Shown piece by piece: positions 1-12,904 of a stretch of 64,000 nucleotides of DNA; position 1 is the stretch's first letter; every line of letters starts with the position of its first letter. The notes under the pieces were generated by a model. The model saw only the letters and a list, made by a program, of their open reading frames with translations. It had not been told where the DNA came from and ran no database searches. Source of the stretch: Scylla paramamosain (Eukaryota > Arthropoda > Malacostraca > Decapoda > Portunidae); the NCBI RefSeq assembly GCF_035594125.1, contig NC_087192.1:11545001-11609000 (forward strand), in the 5' to 3' direction. The position numbers and the translations under genes are program-made.

Positions 1-1746
<1,746 letters not shown>

Positions 1747-2204
1747 TAAGACTGATACAGTTTCCTTCTCCCACGAAGAATGCGTCCTCGCATCTGAACA
1801 TAACAATAAAGAGAGCAGTAAGATGTGAGCAATTAACGGAAAATGCATGTCATCAGAGAGAGAGAGTACGGAATGATAACCTTAATAATAAGATACAAAC
1901 ATGATAATAAAATAAATGCACAACACATATAAATAAGATAAATATGTACTTATATACAAGATATACTGAAACCGGATGATTAAACCAAAGAGTTTGAATG
2001 AAGTTTCAGTCTGTAAGAAGAAGGTGTGTCTGTGGTTAAGCTTGAGTCGCTTTGGGGGGTCTGTTAAATCAAAACTTAATGATACCTGATGTGCACACTC
2101 ATCATCAAACCCTTTGTTCACATGCTTGAAATGATCGAGATGGACGATCTGTTCTACCAAGGTTTTGAGGTCTAGAATTTTTACTTTGTGGCCATGGAAA
2201 GAGA
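1747..2204. other. Unassigned AT-rich spacer
   Basis: I see no conserved protein motif or terminal repeat. A minus-strand open frame at 1882-2160 shows no recognisable domain and reads like chance. Confidence 0.5.
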
Positions 2205-2338
2205 GATTCTGTCCTGTCAGCCACTCACTTCTTATTATTCATCAACGACTTTCTAAACCCAGCTTCTTGTCCTATCCACTCCTACGCTGATACCATCCTG
2301 CACTTTTCCACGTCTTTTCATAAACGTTCAACCCTTCA
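2205..2338 (+). mobile_element. LINE-A copy 2: short RT fragment
   Basis: About 130 bp nearly identical to 614-745 of copy 1: the end of the SVLS block, the FLLFIN helix and the catalytic-motif region, here also with one D codon missing. It is followed by C- and A-runs at 2347-2369. It is either a very short insertion or a piece copied from a neighbouring LINE-A. It lies just beyond the truncated 3' end of the minus-strand Gypsy element. Confidence 0.8.
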
Positions 2339-2454
2339 CGGTGTGCCCCCCCCAAAAAAAAAAAAAAACAATGGAGCTAATATGTGTCGTGAGCGAGTGA
2401 GGGACGATGTGAAACGCACTGAGAACTGAGCGTACAATGCTGAAAGATATCCTT

Positions 2455-2640
2455 CCTCATAGTCAGTCAGAAATATGATCGTTTTGCTTGTGCGAGGCAT
2501 TTGTCCCGACCTGGATGTCCTGCGTGGGTTGAATCATAAACTGGATGAAGTACGGTACTCAATAACGAGTATCACGTAACGGTATCACGAGCCGAGATAA
2601 ATGCTCACTAGAATCGTCAGTAGAGTTATGACTCTACTTA
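2455..2640 (-). pseudogene. Gypsy-1 integrase N-terminal zinc-binding remnant
   Basis: The minus strand translates to a stretch resembling the H-H part of the HHCC integrase module, with the hallmark AGHPGRDKCLAQAKRSYF (about 2535-2480). The C-C part and the DDE core are absent because the element is truncated here and followed by unrelated sequence and a LINE-A fragment. The frame contains stops. Confidence 0.65.
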
Positions 2641-2733
2641 TACAAGAGACCGTCTTGCATGAAAAAACGTATCAGTACTCACTTGCAACTTAGGAAGATT
2701 TGTCTCATCACCAGATTCGAGGTAATAAGCAAC

Positions 2734-3112
2734 ACTAGAACAGAACGCGTCTGAATGTTGTTTCTTTATTCCATCCATGGCTGGCTTGGCAAGATTCTCT
2801 ATGATGGCGGAGATAGCGGCAACATTGCGTGATAATGTGTCTGACACTGAGTCTGTCTTGCCGGGAATATATGAAAATGTAGGATTAAATTCTTGAATCG
2901 TGAAATGCCAGCGAACAAATTGACTCGTGAAGTTGGTGTCTTTGAATGTCTCTGTGACAGCATAATGACCAGTGTGGACATGAATCTTATAGCCTAAGAT
3001 TGGTTCACCGAAATGACGTAACGCCCAGATCACGGCGAGACTTTTACGCGTTGTGACGTAATAATTTTTTCTCTGCCTTGTTAAGAAGTCTGCTAGCATA
3101 CGCTAATACGTG
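2734..3112 (-). pseudogene. Gypsy-1 RNase H remnant
   Basis: The open stretch carries the usual C-terminal RNase H sequence of Gypsy pol: TTRKSLAVIWALRHF (helix after the catalytic E region), HTGHYAV where HTDH is expected, FVRWHFTIQEF, and YIPGKTDSVSDTLSRN. The D-to-G change in HTDH removes a catalytic acidic residue, so this copy is unlikely to be functional. It joins RT at about 3269-3538 through a frameshifted region. Confidence 0.8.
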
Positions 3113-3268
3113 ATGTTTCCAAGTGAAACTTTCTGAGTGAGAACAGCACCGATTCGAAAGCCAGAAGCGTCAGTGTATAAGATTAAAAATCTCGAAATTT
3201 GCAAAAGCAAGGATTGGTGCTAGACACAAGGCAGTTTTGAGATCAAAGGTATTTTATTCCTTTTCAGA

Positions 3269-3640
3269 TCAGATGAATGCAACATTTTTCTTGAGCAAAT
3301 GAGTGAGCGGTTGAGCGATAAGGCTGAAATTTTTTATGAACTGGCGATAAAATCCAGCAAGACCGATGAATTGTCTGATCTGATCGATAGTAGTAAAACA
3401 GAATTTTTTCATAGCATTTACTTTGTCATTTAAAGTGTGAATACCATCTCTGTCGACTTTTTGACCAACGAATTTGAACGAGAGACAATGTGTGAAAATG
3501 GGCCTGTAGAGACTTTGATGCAACGATAACGTCGTCAAGAACAGACTTTTACCGATGAGAATTCATCAATCTCCGAAACGTTAAAGGCGAGTTACGTAGA
3601 CCTTGAGCAATGCGTTTGAACATGAATTGGCCAGAGGAGG
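3269..3640 (-). pseudogene. Gypsy-1 RT palm/thumb remnant
   Basis: Minus-strand reading gives FMFKRIAQGLRNSPLTF (about 3635-3585), a VLDDVIVAS version of the YxDD catalytic motif (about 3545-3520), then FVGQKVDRDGIHTLNDKV and IRQFIGLAGFYRQFIKNFS, typical of the region between RT and RNase H in Gypsy pol. It is interrupted by stops and frameshifts. The upstream half of RT continues beyond the Tc1 insertion at about 5050-5340. Confidence 0.8.
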
Positions 3641-3729
3641 TGGTGAAAGCAGTGTAGTCTGCGAACGCGGATCTTGCGTCGAGGCGTCACGTACAAGAAG
3701 GGGAGCGCGTTTTGCTATGAGGCCTCTGA

Positions 3730-5030
3730 GGGGAAAAAAAAAAAAAAAAATTGTCTGGGATAAATTGAGTCATTGGTAACTCAAGTGCATTTCTCCTCAT
3801 TCACGCCCATAGCAACAGTGACCATTACTCATTATTTTGCTTGAGCGAGTCAGCCTTCTATCTTTGTTGAGGCGTGATCGGCTCTGTTCTCGGGGTGAGC
3901 GCATTTTGTTCCATTCATGCTGTGGTGTTTCTAGTGATGAGTGCGAGGCGGACAAGTCACGCTGATATCATTCGAATCATTGATCTTCACAATTCGGGCA
4001 TGAATGGTGTCGATATAGCAAAATATGTGAATTTGAAAACACGTACTGTCCAGAATCTCGTACGAAAATTCGTCACAGGAGGCAGTGAGCAATTGCCTTT
4101 TCACAGCTACGGCGGTGGCATCCCAACTATTTTTATCCTCCGGCTTCTGACTTCTCTACCAAGGCAATTGGACTCTCATCCTACTCTTACACCACGACAA
4201 GTGAAGGAGGCCAATCTCAGATCTTGGGAACTGTTGGTGTTCGCGCTATACAGAAGGCACTCCATGACCGACTGAAATTCAAGAAAGTACCAGGTCGCCG
4301 CAAACTCCTCGTTACACCTACACAGAGGCAAAAGAGAGTTGTTTTCGCTAGGAAATACGGAACCTGGAGTCCTGAAGACTGGAGTGGAGTGTTGTGGTCA
4401 GATGAGGCCAGGTTTTGCACGTCTGATAAGCAGCTCTTGTAAAGTATGGCGGCGACCAGGGTCTGACCCTCTTGATTCACGCCTCACACAAAAAGTTGTA
4501 AAGTACCCCCATCTCTTATGGTTTGGGGATGCTTCTCCTACGGGGGTACAGGAAAGTTGGTGATTCTCCCTAAAGGGCAGATAGTGAATGCCAAACGGTA
4601 TATTCAAATATTAAAGGAGAATCTTGGGCCAAGTTTAGAAAAAACGGGTGCGTGGGTGCTGCAGCAGAATGTGGCTTCCTGCCACACTGCAAAGGCGGTA
4701 AAGGACTGGTTCTCTGAGCAGGAGATTCATGTTATTCCTGACTGGCCTGGACAGAGCCCGGACTTCAACCCCATTGAAAATATCTGGGCCATCATTAAAC
4801 CCCAAATCCATGACAAGGACACGTCAAGTCTCCCGAAACTGGAAGCAGTGGTGAAGCAGTGTTGGGAGGAGCTACCGCGTCATCTGTTGCACAAACTTGC
4901 ACATTCCTTCCCTGAGCGCCTGGCAGAGGTTAATTTCAGCTTGTAATATTTAGTACTTTTGTCTATTTTAAGTATTTAGGTGTTCAAAACAATGAATTTT
5001 CGGCGATGCAAGATCGATGTTCGCAGACTG
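3730..5030 (+). mobile_element. Tc1/mariner-type DNA transposon inserted in Gypsy-1
   Basis: A Tc1-like transposase remnant sits between two halves of the Gypsy-1 RT. The left flank begins after an A-run (3730-3749) and the right flank ends near 5030. I could not identify clean terminal inverted repeats or the TA target duplication, so both borders are approximate; the A-run may have eroded the left end. Confidence 0.75.
3937..4946 (+). pseudogene. Tc1-like DD34E transposase, inactivated
   Basis: The N-terminal part (MSARRTSHADIIRIIDLHNS, then KTRTVQNLVRKF) is a helix-turn-helix DNA-binding region. The catalytic core follows with SGVLWSDEARF (first D, about 4390-4415), SLMVWGCFSYGGTGKL (about 4515-4560), VLQQNVASCHTAKAVKDWF (about 4655-4710) and SPDFNPIENIW (catalytic E, about 4755-4790). 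Tc1 enzymes normally have QQDGAPCHTA at the second catalytic position, so here the catalytic D is replaced by N. Frameshifts lie near 4120-4230, 4440 and 4530. The C-terminus (LAHSFPERLAEV) is conserved. The protein cannot be active as it stands. Confidence 0.9.
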
Positions 5031-5049
5031 TATGGCCGCGAACTTTCCT

Positions 5050-5652
5050 TTAGTTCTACTTGGAAGAATCATGAGTGTAAATCTATGGTGGAAAATACCA
5101 CATTTGAATAACCGAGAAACTGATGATCACCTAACATCGGCATTGGATAAGAATCAGGAATGGTAGATGCATTTAGTTTACTAAAGTCGAGAACGACACG
5201 CTAATCGCCTTGTTTCTTTGGAACGAGTAACAAGGGAGCGCTAATGAGATGAACAGGCATGTTCCACTACATCCTGAAGTAACATACCTCGCACAGCGTC
5301 ATGAAGCAGAACACGACGGCTGTGTGACACCCTGTAGCTAGAGGTGTAAGATGGTTTGGAAACAGGTGTCAGATGGAGAGAGTGAGTGATGACGTCTGTG
5401 TGGCCCAGAGGTTCGCAAGGGAGCGAACCTCTGGAAAGAAGGGAGCGAGCCTCCTCTGAAAGAATTTAGGAGAGCGAGTAATTCATGTTGAGATTCCGGG
5501 AAATCAAGTACAAATATGTGATCATCCGCTATAGGCGGGAGAGAAGACATGTTATGACTATCTGATGCAGATTCATTATTGATAGAGGAAGAAGGTAAAT
5601 CATCCAAGATTACAACTTTCTCAGAGTAAGGCAAGGCTTCTCCGAGTAGCAC
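5050..5652 (-). pseudogene. Gypsy-1 RT N-terminal part and upstream linker
   Basis: Reading down from 5652, a non-conserved linker leads into stretches resembling APLLLVPKKQGD and VVLDFSKLNASTIPDSYPMP and then VFSTIDLHS (first RT catalytic D), the usual RT fingers/palm order of Gypsy elements. In-frame stops interrupt it. The sequence stops at the Tc1 insertion, and the RT resumes at about 3640. Confidence 0.65.
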
Positions 5653-6329
5653 ACTTGGTTTGAGCTTGACAGGTGTAGATGTAACATTTTTCAGCCCGAT
5701 TTTGCAGAATCCATTGTCATCGATTGTGGTAAAAACGGATTCTAACTCAACACCTTTGCATGGAGACTGTTGTGCGTAACAGAGGATATCACTGCCTGGT
5801 ACAGCAGACTTAACCGTAGCGTTTACAACATTCAGATAGCGTTATCGGATCTGCTAGCAAAATGTGTTTACAAGGAGTTACACCATGGTCTGACTGGGAA
5901 GTTGATTGAAAATGAGGCTATGCGACAGGTAAAACAGATGACGTAACGCAAGAATCCCGTGAAGATAACATCTGATTGCTAGTAGAAGGAAGCGTTGCAA
6001 CAGATGTCACTACACCAGCAAGACATCAGATGGAAGAACAGTAGGAATATAAGTATCCCCTTAAGCGATTTCATAGGGAAAAGACTGATCTCATATTTGC
6101 ACATGGTGTTGAAGCCTATGAGAAGATCAATTTTGAAAGATACGTTTGATACAAAATAAAAATAATCACTTATGTCTGGTTCCTGGGATCATAAAGAAGT
6201 GATAAGAGTACTTTCCCGTGGGGTAAGCTAATTTTCCCAGATATACCATTGAGATTTATATCAGGAGGTAATGTAATGATGTGATTGTGAGAAGAGGAAG
6301 AGAGTCTCTTAAGTACATCCATCTTGATA

Positions 6330-6740
6330 AGGCTAACCGCAGCACCCATGTCAAAGAAAGCTTTGTATGATGCAGAGTGACACGTAACATCTGTGCTAAT
6401 GCCACTGAATAATTCAGCATATCTAATGTTAATTACAGGAAGTGCTGAGTTAGGAGGATGAGTGAAGCATACCTTGTGTTCTGTATGATGTTTAGGTACA
6501 TAAGAAGGTGAAGACCTGAGGATGGATGATGATGTTATGATGGATTGGTCAGAGAAGGGCGCAATGTTTGTGGAGCCTGAGACTGTGCATGATAATGCCT
6601 GCAGCCTTGCAAGAAATGTCCTACCCTTTTGTGGAAGGAACAGAATGCTTCAGGATCGAATTAGTGTCTTCCTGAACTACCAACAACAACTCTACATAAT
6701 CAGACAGCTTGCAACGGTTGCAGGTGACATTTCTTGATCT
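6330..6740 (-). pseudogene. Gypsy-1 zinc-knuckle and retropepsin remnants
   Basis: At about 6740-6700 the minus strand reads CNRCKLSDYVE, the start of a CCHC knuckle whose later ligands are lost. At about 6360-6325 it reads FFDMGAAVSLIKMDVL, which matches a retropepsin active site except that the DTG triad is DMG. Between them the reading frame is broken. The position between gag and RT supports the identification. Confidence 0.55.
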
Positions 6741-7281
6741 CGATTTCGATCGAGTGTACTGTTATCGGAGATGAAGGGGATGTGCGTCTAATGTAACGTC
6801 AACGATAAAGAGAAGAAGAACTGGAAGATGGTTGATGAGGAGAGGTGAATGAGTCAGGGAAAGAGGCACCGAGTACTTGGACAGGGTCAGAGGTGGGTAT
6901 AGGTCGCTTATCGGAAATGACTTTGCAGACATCATATATGTAATCTGATTTGTGGAATTCGATGTCATATGCGACCTAGAAATTTGGAACATCAAGGAAG
7001 GTGGTGAGCAAGATATAAGCTATGAGTCTTTTAAACGCATCTTTTGACAGTGAGCCATCAGTAAACCACTTTGATTCTTGGAGCTGAGCGATCAATTCTG
7101 AGCTCAGAGAGGAAGCAATGTTTTCTGCCTGGTAAGGATTAGTGTGTGAGGGGACGTGCTGTGAAATAGGTTTGGAGAGTTTGAGAAGAGAATGGGTGGC
7201 TCCAAGCTTGGAATGACTCTGGATATGATTTCTGAGGTGAGTGGTGAAGTCATCAAAGGTGGTGAGAGAAGCAAATTTGTT

Positions 7282-7557
7282 TTATTTCACCAACAGGCCA
7301 GCGAGACTCGAAGGTTCGTGACAGATACGTAATTTTAAAATGGATATTTTTTGCTTATCAGATGTGGCTGAACGGCAAGTGCATTCCTCCTCAGTTCTCT
7401 GAATAAACTGATGAACAGCATTATCTGAGCCAGCACCAGAAAAATTAGGAAGGTGATGAGATGGGTGTATGAAGGTGATATGAGGAGTAGCGGTGGTTTC
7501 AGTAGACAATGTGTCAGGTAATGAAGGAGATGGTGTGGACTGTGAACGTGTTTGCAT
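7282..7557 (-). pseudogene. Gypsy-1 gag N-terminal part
   Basis: From an ATG at 7557 the minus strand reads MQTRSQSTPSPSLPD, then LPNFSGAGSDNAVHQFIQRTEEEC and DKQKISILKLRI. This pattern (Q-TRSQ start, a P-FSG-D segment, then a helical FI...E region) is typical of Gypsy gag proteins. The open frame extends upstream to 7779 only through low-complexity sequence, so the ATG at 7557 is the better start. The frame ends at 7282, well short of a full gag. Confidence 0.6.
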
Positions 7558-7607
7558 GAGCGACGTGAATCGCAGATAATCAAGGAATAATATGCACAAA
7601 AATATAA

Positions 7608-7695
7608 AACACACAGAATAGCACACAATATGATAACACAGAAGAGCACACACTATGATAACACAGGATAGCGCACAATATGAGAACACAGAAAA
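7608..7695. repeat. Short minisatellite, about 25-bp unit, three copies
   Basis: A unit of the type ACACAGAAGAGCACACACTA plus TGATA recurs three times with small changes between 7608 and 7695, inside the leader of Gypsy-1. Confidence 0.75.
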
Positions 7696-7743
7696 CAACA
7701 AATAATAATGAAAGACAGAAGGGAATGATATAAACACTGATAG

Positions 7744-7748
7744 GCAGG

Positions 7749-7789
<41 letters not shown>

Positions 7790-7830
7790 GGCAGGAGACG
7801 GATAGGCAGATAGGCAGACAGACACGGAGT
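7744..7830. repeat. (GACA)n / (GATAGGCA)n microsatellite
   Basis: GACA tetranucleotides with interspersed GATA and GGCA units. Confidence 0.95.
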
Positions 7831-9185
7831 TATATAAATAGACAGATAGCCACCACTTAATAGTAGAAGAAGGAAGCGTGGAAAGACAAGAATAATCTGA
7901 ATCAGATTAGATACTTAAAAGTTGGCGAGGAAGTGACAGCAGATGACTGGAGGAACATGGCTGGGCAGACTTGGGGAGATGACCTTGGACGAGTCTAGGC
8001 AGGGAGAAGGCGGTGACGGCTGCGGTGCATGGGACGTTTCATGACCGATGTGGCTTTGCCGTGAGCACTGGCGGAGAAGGTGGTGGGTGGAGTTGACTCG
8101 GGGAAGGAGCAAAGGGAAAACTTCAAGAGAGAAGCAGGAACGGCGGCCAGCGAAGAGGAGCGGCGGCGTGAGCAGGAGCAGGCGGCGACAGGGTGTGGTG
8201 GCAGACAGGTGTGGTGGGCACAGGAACGAGTCAGGCGAGGAGAGAAGCAGGAGCGGCCAGGAGAGAGCGCACGTTGGTGGATGGTGACACAAGATTTGAG
8301 CGTGTTAAAGAGAGCGCCTCGCAACTTGCCTGCGATGGAGCGTGATGTTCGTGTCTCAGCGTGTAGTTGACGTATGAGACTCGAGAGTTCATGTGTCTTC
8401 AGTCGCACAACACTGCTGTCCACCACTCGCTCTAGATTTATTTTTCTTTCCACCACTGTTTCGGATTTGAAAACTGCTCACTGCTTTTCCGATGTGGATG
8501 AGAGTGAATGTGTCTTGGCCACTCGTGACCATTACTGGTTTAGTTGATTGTTTCACCACTTGTTCTGGATTGATTTTTGCTGTCCATCCACAGTTTTGGT
8601 TTAGATGAGATACTTGCCGCTTCTGTTGATGATGCTTGCCACCGCTGGATCAGTTGAAGAGCTTGGTGTGGTGGAAGTGTGGAGGACCGGTAGTGAGCTT
8701 GGTATTGTAGGTAGCGTGGAGGTCGTGGGTAGTAAGTTGATATTGTTGATGTGTATGGGTAAAAGACAATTCATCAGAGTTCTTCTTGATTTAATTATAG
8801 AGAGAATGTACACACGTAATACGAAACGAGAGACAGATGATTATAGACGTGACGATTTATCTTGCGCACTCTCTCTAAAGTGATATGAGCTGGACTGCTC
8901 GTGAACTGATCATGACTGAGCAGACTGGTGTGAACTGTCTCGAAAGACTGATTGACTGTGACTGACTGGACTCTCTCAGACTCTGACTGGAACTGACTGA
9001 CTGAGACTCGGACGGGAACTGACGCATGCTGGCTATATTTATGTAAGCAAAGTGGATCACGAATACAATTTCTAAGATGAAGAATGACCTATGACAGGAA
9101 ATGGGGTGAAGGAGCCAGTGGTAGAAGTCGTTATTTTGGCCAATGACCAGGAAGAAGGACTCAGAACGAAGGCAAGTATTTTCCC
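7831..9185. other. Unassigned region, possible Gypsy-1 leader or LTR
   Basis: It holds a GA/GC-rich stretch (about 7970-8290) with overlapping open frames on both strands but no recognisable domain, and a cryptic GACT-type repeat (about 8889-9030). By position it could contain the 5' LTR of the minus-strand Gypsy-1, but no second copy exists in the window to delimit it. Confidence 0.35.
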
Positions 9186-9304
9186 TAAGGCCGGCCACAC
9201 ACGTGCAGTTAAAACTGTCAGTTTGGACTGTTCAGTTATAACTGACAGTTTTAACTGTCAACTGACAAGTCCACAGACGTACAGTTGAATCGTTCAGTTT
9301 AACC

Positions 9305-9463
9305 ATGGATTCCGAGGAGGACGATCTAGCAGCGCTCGGGGTATTACTAGTAATGGCACAAGAAAATAGGAAAAAAAACACTAAGAAGCGCAAACAGTGG
9401 TGCAAGAAGTGGTTGCTGAGGCGAAATAAATCTTCTGATGTTCAATTTAATTCTCCTTCCTAG
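9305..9463 (+). pseudogene. Truncated Harbinger transposase N-terminus
   Basis: A 52-codon frame begins at the ATG at 9305 with an acidic start (MDSEEDDLAALG), then a basic WCKKWLLRRNKS motif. This basic W-x(3)-W-L-x-R-R motif resembles the N-terminus of Harbinger transposases, and the complete element at 26.5 kb has the similar WCKDWLKKR. The frame stops at 9461-9463 with no core downstream, as expected for internal deletion. Confidence 0.6.
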
Positions 9464-9556
9464 ACATAATTACTGTTTTGGATCACTGAAAGAAAAGAAA
9501 CACTATGAGATCTGAAAGTCAAACAAATAAGTTAAGACAGAATGGACAGAAAGCAA

Positions 9557-9660
9557 CATGTGAGGGAAACACTTTACTTTTGGTAACGTTTCGTACAGAG
9601 TACTTCTGAGGAAGTACTCTGTACGAAACGTTACCAAAAGTAAAGTGTTTCCCTCACATG
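9557..9660. repeat. Perfect 50-bp inverted repeat with 4-nt loop
   Basis: The arm 9557-9606 is the exact reverse complement of 9611-9660, separated by TGAG (9607-9610). Pairing stops at both outer ends. It lies in the middle of the Harbinger deletion derivative. It could be a foldback insertion, a small-RNA precursor-like hairpin, a double-strand-break repair palindrome or an assembly artefact. Confidence 0.95.
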
Positions 9661-10037
9661 GTGTTTCCGTCCAATCTGAAAGTCAACTGAGGACTGCGCA
9701 GTTAAGCCCCACACACGCTCAGTTCTCAGTCAAACAGCCACAGTTGACAGTTAAAACTTTTAACTTTTCTATTTCCTTCAGTCGAACTGCGCAGTTCTGT
9801 TGAACTGAGACTGATGGTCCCACACACGTCAGTTAAAACTGTCAGTTATAACTGAACAGTCCAAACTGACAGTTTTAACTGCACGTGTGTGGCCGGCCTA
9901 AGAAGTGGAAGGAAAGTGTGAGTTCCCTTCAGAGGCAGAGAAGGAGGAAGAAGATTAAAAATAGAATAGACCGGCTGGTCATAGGCACACGTGGAATGAA
10001 TATGTGAACACATCGCATGTGGAATGGATATATGAAA

Positions 10038-11522
<1,485 letters not shown>

Positions 11523-11609
11523 GATGTACGTTTGTTGACATGCATACATGCCTTCATACATATGTATATACGTATGTATGAACATACATAAGTATATACA
11601 CACATAAAC

Positions 11610-11610
<1 letters not shown>

Positions 11611-11687
<77 letters not shown>
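11611..11687. repeat. (GA)n microsatellite
   Basis: About 77 bp of GA dinucleotides. Confidence 0.98.
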
Positions 11688-11689
<2 letters not shown>

Positions 11690-12600
11690 TTCAGTAACGA
11701 GTGTTGACGCACTAGATAGATCCCTTTATCAGATTCCTTCGGCACTAACTAGCCGTTCCTTCCTCCCTGGCACTCCATTCACCCTGCCTTCTCCCATCAA
11801 ATCTCTTCCTCCACTCTCACTTCTTCGCTAACATTACCATTGCTTTACCTCTGCTTCTCACAAAACCCTTACCTTGGCACAGCATACCAGAAATCACCAT
11901 AATACCAGATCAATGTTGGGGTACAAAACAATTATTCTATACTATAATAACAGGATATATTAATAATAACGTTTACTCACAAATAAATTGAGGTAGTACA
12001 CATAATTAAGGAACAAATTTCTACCCTAAACTAACACAAAATAATTCCCACACTCATTCACAATATATTCCCCTTTTTACTCTTGCTCTTAAATCGCCTC
12101 CCTTATTGCTCAGAGGTTATACACATCAATATATGATATTCCCGTCACTTCACAAAGCGTTAAAACCCTTTTACTCCTTCACAGGCCACTGAAATATTTT
12201 CCCCAGTTGCGGGAATTTCCCTAGATGCCGTCACCACGTCACCAAATAGCAATTCCAGCATTTTGCCTCCTCAAACTTCACAAGACATCACCACCATCAC
12301 CATAGATCACCTATAACACCATAACACCATCCCCAAAGACACCAATAACGCCACAACACCACCCCCAAAGACACCAATAACCACAACACCACCCCCAGAC
12401 ACCAATGACGCCGCCATAACACCACCGCAGACCCAACCACAAAATGGCTGCCTCTCACCCGACGCTTCCCCTCACCTCAGCGCTACATAACCAACACCGC
12501 TCACCAACCAAATTTCAGCGGGCAAGAGCTCTTGGTACCACAAAAGACTCACCAACCTGATCCTGGATATCTAGGTTATACCGCCACATCAGTAATGCCT

Positions 12601-12648
<48 letters not shown>

Positions 12649-12823
12649 CATCACCATACCACACCCGGATTTATCCCCTGAGAAACGCCACACCCTCTGT
12701 TTTCCCTCGGGGGGTGCTTTGAAGAATTTGCTGACTTAATACAAACCCTAAACGCTTATCGCCTCTCGCCTCAACACATCATTCCACCTCAAATACACAC
12801 TTTCCCTTACATATACATACATA
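11688..12823. other. Unassigned C/A-rich spacer with a minisatellite
   Basis: At about 12318-12425 a roughly 32-34 bp unit (AACACCACCCCCAAAGACAC followed by CAATAACGCCAC) recurs three to four times. (CA)n lies at 12600-12646. No coding motif seen. Confidence 0.6.
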
Positions 12824-12904
12824 TAAGAAGAACATAAGAAATAAGGGAAGCTGCAAGAAGCGACCAGGCTTACACGTGGCAGTCCCTGTATGAAACACAC
12901 CTAC

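Larger units (their letters stand above)
2440..7560 (-). mobile_element. Gypsy-1: decayed Ty3/Gypsy LTR retrotransposon, conventional domain order, 3' truncated
   Basis: Reading the minus strand from high to low coordinates, gag (about 7557-7282), a zinc-knuckle remnant (about 6740-6700), a protease remnant (about 6360-6330), an RT fragment (about 5340-5050), then RT/RNase H (about 3640-2740) and the N-terminal zinc-binding part of integrase (about 2640-2450) appear in order. All frames are broken. A Tc1-like transposon (about 3730-5030) splits the RT. The integrase core and 3' LTR are missing, and no 5' LTR could be delimited above 7560. The order gag-PR-RT-RH-IN is the standard Gypsy one, unlike the second Gypsy element at 33.9-46.8 kb. 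Confidence 0.8.
9189..9898 (+). mobile_element. PIF/Harbinger-type deletion derivative, 710 bp, TAA target duplication
   Basis: The ends are inverted repeats starting GGCCGGCCACACACGTGCAG and running for about 60 bp; TAA flanks both sides (9186-9188 and 9899-9901). A TAA/TTA 3-bp duplication is characteristic of PIF/Harbinger. Inside is a truncated start of a transposase-like gene (9305-9463), subterminal repeats of the CAGTTTTAACTG type, and a 104-bp hairpin (9557-9660). No catalytic core is present, so it is non-autonomous. The ends differ from those of the complete Harbinger element at 26.3-30.5 kb, so it belongs to another subfamily. Confidence 0.85.

Noticed and set aside
7580..7825. Cysteine/leucine-rich frame resembling a secreted peptide
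   Set aside because: It is the translation of GACA/GATA repeats; the periodic C-L-S-V pattern follows the repeat.
7744..7830. CRISPR-like array or sex-linked GATA/GACA satellite
   Set aside because: Simple tetranucleotide slippage without spacers; the array is too short to imply a sex-chromosome satellite.
8048..8456. Overlapping R/E-rich and S/P-rich frames on opposite strands
   Set aside because: Both arise from GA/GC-biased sequence; no domain, no splice context, and a shadow frame of similar length on the other strand.
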